The notes under the pieces were generated by a model. The model saw only the letters and a list, made by a program, of their open reading frames with translations. It made no database searches and was not told the DNA's origin. The position numbers and the translations under genes were made by a program. From NCBI RefSeq assembly GCF_033978795.1, contig NC_084625.1, forward strand, positions 17,533,771 to 17,597,770: a stretch of DNA of 64,000 nucleotides, in the 5' to 3' direction. Source of the DNA: Nerophis ophidion (lineage: Eukaryota; Chordata; Actinopteri; Syngnathiformes; Syngnathidae). Shown piece by piece: positions 59,765 to 64,000 of this stretch; positions within the stretch are counted from its first letter, which is position 1, and every line of letters begins with the position of its first letter.

Positions 59765-60750
59765 GTAAATGTGTGCTATATGTTTGGCTATCATTGTTGT
59801 TGTTACTCCACTACACATGATTCCTCAAAGCTTTTTTTTTTATGTCAAATTCTTTTGCAGGTGTACAATACACTGACAGCTATTCCACAATTCCCCAAAA
59901 CCAAACAGGACCAAAAATGTATTTCATTTTTCAAAGGGCATAAAAATATTTTGGATTCTTTTCTTAAATTTTTTACTTTCTTTGTTCAAATTTCTCAATC
60001 AAATTCAGCCCTAAACAAAAATACCAAACATGCCTTGTTTTTTCAATTTTTTATTCGAATCCTTTGAAGGCATTTTTGTAGATTTCAATTAGTATACGTT
60101 ACTATACTATACGCATATGTTAGTGGAATATTTTCACACCATTGTGCAAAATGTAACACATTTAATAGAAGTTACTAGCTTTCAAACTTCTTTTACTCGA
60201 TGAAGATAAAAACAATGATCTAATCCATCCAAATACACACATATTATTCACTCTAGTTCTAATGGTTTTCGGATATACCAGGTGCAGAAAGTAAAACTAA
60301 ACAAGAATGTGCGTGTGCTGAACACACACGGAAAGCTAATTTTCGGTTTCAATCTCCGCCAAGACGCTGCTGCAAGGTGGACAAAAGCACATGAGGAGAG
60401 CAACCATTTTAGAAAATGCGTAGGACTTTAGTCAGCTTGGTCTTCTCCCCAGCGCTGGTATTGCTTTTGTTTGTACTTACTGCTTTGTGTACAACAAAGT
60501 GTTGCATTTCCATTCTTTATTTAGACAGCCTGAGAACAAAATAATCTGGGAGGACTCTTCAATGCAAAAAGGAGGGTTACCATTTTAATTATTTTACTGA
60601 TTTAAACCTGTGACATTATAGACTTAGACAAGCTTTATTGATCCACAAGAGAAATTGTTCCGGAAAGGATGGAAAGGGTAAAGATGGAAAGGATAATGCA
60701 GGTATAAAGTAGACTAAAACTGTAGCATAGTAGCAATATACATATATGTT
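59765..60750. other. Unassigned spacer downstream of THNSL1
   Basis: Contains only a frame that is a continuation of SINE readthrough. No gene or named repeat is recognised. Confidence 0.45.
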
Positions 60751-60751
60751 A

Positions 60752-61664
60752 GGGGTGTAACGGTACACCAAAATTTTGGTTCGGTACGTACCTCGGTTCA
60801 GAGGTCACGGTTCGGTTCATTTTCGGTACAGTAAGAAAACAACAAAACATATTTTTTTGGGTTATTTATTTACCAAATTTGAAAAAAATCTTCCACCAAA
60901 AATATTTTTATTAGTAGAATAGTTGATGTGAAGTAATCGGAACCTTGGATAGGTCAATAATTCATAATAACATTGATTTTGATTCAATATTTTGTTTTGA
61001 GCAATGACAGTTTGGAAGAAAAAAAACAGCTTTGTTTTATTAGTCCACATTGCAACTTTTTTGAAATTACATTTAGCCTTCAAGCTTTTTTATTTCACTT
61101 TTGTTTTTATTTTTGTTTATTTTAATAGTACTTTTAGAATGTGCTGTAGCCCTTTAAAACAGCTGTGGGCCGTAAATGGCTTCCGGGACACAGTTTTGAC
61201 ACCCCTGCTATAGATTATTAAAAAACAAAATCTGATAAATCTATGGGTAAAAAGCAGAGCCTGGCGACACATTGACGTTTATTAAACTCTCTCGCTCTCT
61301 CTGTCTCTGTCCCTCCCTTACGAATGCTGCTGCGTGTACAATTTGTTTTGTTTTTCACCCCTTCTTAACCCCGAACGTACATTGAAAATACACGCAACCC
61401 TAACTTAAAACATTTAAGAAACTCCACCCGGACAGCCCTGCAAAAGAGGACATATCCGGTAAAAAGAGGAAGTATGGTCAGTCTATCGTAGCCCGGTTGC
61501 TCCTAGCATGCCGTGTGTTGTGCCTCGGTGTGCATTGTTTACACAACGTGCGGTACGCTACTTAATATGTCCGTGTGGAAACTCGTTCGGTACACCTCCG
61601 AACCGAACCGAAACCCCCGTACCGAAACGGTTCAATACAAATACACGTACCGTTACACCCCTAA
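60752..61664. mobile_element. TIR element with GGGGTGTAACGGTAC ends
   Basis: The ends are GGGGTGTAACGGTACACC and ACGTACCGTTACACCCC, flanked by TA. It holds a minus-strand piece of the hAT tandem unit (about 60858-61210), including that family's end TTTTGACACCCCTG. Superfamily unsettled. Confidence 0.75.
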
Positions 61665-61779
61665 TATATGTAATATATACATATTATATATAGTTATAAT
61701 ATATACTGATATATTATTATATTATGTTTTATAACATATACAATATATAACAAATCCCAATTGCTATGTACAATATTAC

Positions 61780-62540
61780 AGTATATATAACAGCTGCAGC
61801 AAAAAAAAAAAAAAAGAGCAGCATAAAATAGAGAGTGTATCCAGCAGAAAATATACATTATAAACAAAGAGAGGTAGCTAACATAGAAGCGGTCAGGTAA
61901 TAGACAGATATCATCTACTGCTGTAAGGCGAGTGATTATACAGCTGGATCTTGAATAGAACACTGTGAGAACGAAGCTGAAGGAGCCTGTTGGAGTACGA
62001 GCGCCGCTGTCCCTCAATTGTCTGGTGGAGTGGGTGGGTAGGATTGTCCATGATGGCCAGCAGTTTGTCCAGTGTCGGCCTGTCCCTCACTGACACAAAC
62101 GCCTCCAACTGCGTGCCAATAGTTTGGCGGGCTTTCCGAATCAGTTTGTCAAGCCGGTTTAAGTCCCTTTTGCTGGTGCTGCTTCCCCAACAAACCACTG
62201 CAAAGTACAGGGCACTGGCCACAACAGACTGAAAGAAAGATTTATAACAGCTCGCTGCACACATTAAAGGACCTAAGTTTCCTCAGGAAAAAGTCTGCTC
62301 ATGCTCTTCTTGTATACAGCTTTGCTGTTGTCTTTCCAGTCCAGTCTGCTGTTCAAGTGGACTCCCAGGTACTTGTACTGTCACCCCCCGGCCCTGGATT
62401 TTGATGGGCTCCACAGGGGTTATTTTCTTCTTGAAGTCGAAGACCAGCTCCTTGATCTTGTCCCCGTTAAGGAGCATATTGTTCGCCTGAGACAACTCCA
62501 CAAAGTCAGCGATCAGTGTCCTGATCTGATTAAAAGACTT
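61780..62540 (-). mobile_element. LINE C-terminal fragment
   Basis: The minus strand reads LSQANNMLLNGDKIKELVFD, FKKKITPVEPIKI and, after frameshifts, VVASALYFAVVCWGSS and KARQTIGTQLEAF. HPLHQTIEGQRR and RSYSNRLLQLRSHS follow. This is the post-catalytic part of a fish LINE of the same group as 37800 and 42395. Confidence 0.82.
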
Positions 62541-63070
62541 TAAAAAGGGTTAAACATTTATAAAACATTACATGTTTGATATGTTTGATTATGACTGAAA
62601 TTTATTGGGATATTTTAGCAAAATAAGGAAAATGTTTTTTACACTCTTCAAAAACCTCAGGACTTTTTTGTCCTGTATGGCTTTGAAGATTATTAAAATC
62701 GAATGTCCCCAGGTGGTTAAAATAATCTTAGCATCAAGTGATAAAACAAGCAGATTATGGATTTATGGAGATGCCATTATCTTTGGCATTGGAGAAAATA
62801 TGATTTGACACTAAGGAAGATTCCATTGAAAAATGAAAAAAATAAAATGTATTTTCAGTGTCGGTCTTCATCCAGTTTTTAATGAATGTGCTTTTATTTT
62901 TCAGTGTTTTCCAATTTCAACATTGTTATTTTCACCTTCAGTTTCATATATTTCTGAACTTTTGACTTAATGGCAGTGCTTGGCCGCGTCTTTGACTGAG
63001 AGAAGCAGACAGTTCCAGCAGAGCTTGTGGAAGCCCTGGAGGCAGCAAATGTCCCTCGACCAGTATATTC
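62541..63070. other. Unassigned spacer
   Basis: AT-rich, no feature recognised. Confidence 0.4.
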
Positions 63071-63077
63071 ATCAACC

Positions 63078-63733
63078 CAGTGTTTTTTAACCACAGTGTC
63101 GCGAGATACAGTCTGGTGTGCCGTGGGGGATCACCTAAATTCACATATTTGGGTTAAAACAATTTTTTGCAAACCATAGTCTGCAAATTATGTGTTGTTG
63201 TTGATTGGTCTTTGCTGTCTAGAGCTCGGCAGGGTAACCGTGTAATACTCTTCCATATCACTTGGTGGCAGCCGGAAGCTAATTGCTTTGTAGATGTCGG
63301 AAACAGTGGGAGGCAGGGTGCAGGTAAAAAAGTGTCTAATGCTTAAACCAAAAATAAACAAAAGATGAGTGCCCCTAAGAAATGGCATTGAAGCTTAGCT
63401 ATGCAGAACAAAACTAAAACTAAACTGGCTACAAAGTAAACAAAAACAGAATGCTGGACGACAGCAAAGACTTACTGTGGAGCGAAGACGGCGTCCACAA
63501 TGTACATCCGAACATGACATGACAATGAGTAATTTCCCCAAAAAGAAGGATAAAAACAACTGAAATGTTCTTGATTTCTAAAACAAAGTAGATGCAGGCA
63601 ATATGACTCGAAGGAAGACATGAAAGTGCTACAGGAAAATACCAAAAAAAGAGAAAAAGACTCCAAAATAGGAGCGCAAGGCAAGAACTAAAACACTATA
63701 CACAGGAAAACAGCAAAAAACTCAAAATGAGGA
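63078..63733 (-). mobile_element. hAT-type element, truncated copy of the one at 11150
   Basis: Inverse of the right part of 11150-12056: it opens CAGTGTTTTTTAACCACAG. The minus strand reads MPFLRGTHLLFIFGLSIR, PPTVSDIYKAIS and LPPSDMEEY, as in the intron 8 copy. The partner end (left end of the family) is missing. Confidence 0.82.
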
Positions 63734-63954
63734 TCAGATGAGTAACCCGCTGGCCTGTTCTAAAAATAGCTCAAATAGCAGCACTTACCAGTGAGCTGCC
63801 TCTCTTTTTTAAATTGTATTTATTTACTAGCAAGCTGGTTTCGCTTTGCTCAACATTTTTAATTCTAAGAGAGACAAAAGTCAAATAGAATTTAAAAATA
63901 TTTTAAAGACTTGGTCTTCACTTGTTTAAATAAATTCATTTATTTTTTTACTTT

Positions 63955-64000
63955 GCTTCTTATTGATTGATTGATACTTTTATTAGTAGATTGCACAGTT
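63955..64000. repeat. Dispersed repeat end, cut by window
   Basis: TTGATTGATTGATACTTTTATTAGTAGATTGCACAGTT resembles the repeat end at 41251-41285 and runs off the window. Confidence 0.6.

Noticed and set aside
59267..60067. 266-codon open frame
   Set aside because: It starts in the end of a TIR element and runs through a SINE and spacer; no domain, no splice support.

Overview
This window is nuclear DNA from a teleost fish, probably a repeat-rich percomorph. It holds three complete protein-coding genes, and most of the remaining sequence is transposable elements. The genes are PRTFDC1 (minus strand, nine coding exons, 10522-36337), ENKUR (minus strand, five coding exons, 41653-43966) and THNSL1 (plus strand, two coding exons, 51280-56451). 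All three could be assembled exon by exon, with consensus splice sites and an unbroken frame. Their order and orientation match the human 10p12.1 block as I remember it, which supports orthology. No bacterial, viral or CRISPR-type system is present, and I found no new multi-gene system.

Layout. 1-10 kb: only repeats (a 2.8-kb hAT element carrying a nested Kolobok-like element, a second hAT, a SINE with target-site duplication, a palindromic Tc1 derivative, a LINE piece, a second Kolobok-like copy). 10.5-36.3 kb: PRTFDC1, whose introns range from 69 bp to 8.7 kb because of hAT, Tc1, LINE, SINE and Kolobok-like insertions and a 3.9-kb tandem array in intron 8. 36.3-41.6 kb: spacer with a hAT, LINE ends and two families of decayed tandem repeats. 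41.6-44.0 kb: ENKUR, with introns as short as 60 and 67 bp. 44.0-44.6 kb: divergent promoter region with an RFX-type X-box near ENKUR and a candidate THNSL1 5'UTR exon. 44.7-51.2 kb: Tc1, hAT, SINE and foldback elements, probably inside a THNSL1 5'UTR intron. 51.3-56.5 kb: THNSL1, its coding region split by one 3.0-kb intron whose acceptor is abutted by a LINE 3' end. 56.5-64 kb: nested TIR elements, SINE and LINE fragments.

The genes do not form a pathway. PRTFDC1 is an HPRT-like phosphoribosyltransferase paralogue, ENKUR a calmodulin-binding protein of cilia and sperm flagella, and THNSL1 a threonine-synthase-like PLP enzyme with a shikimate-kinase-like front. The most notable points are an Asp-to-Ala change in the PRPP motif of PRTFDC1, the THNSL1 coding intron that looks like a possible gain, the X-box before ENKUR, and several well-delimited elements with clear target-site duplications.
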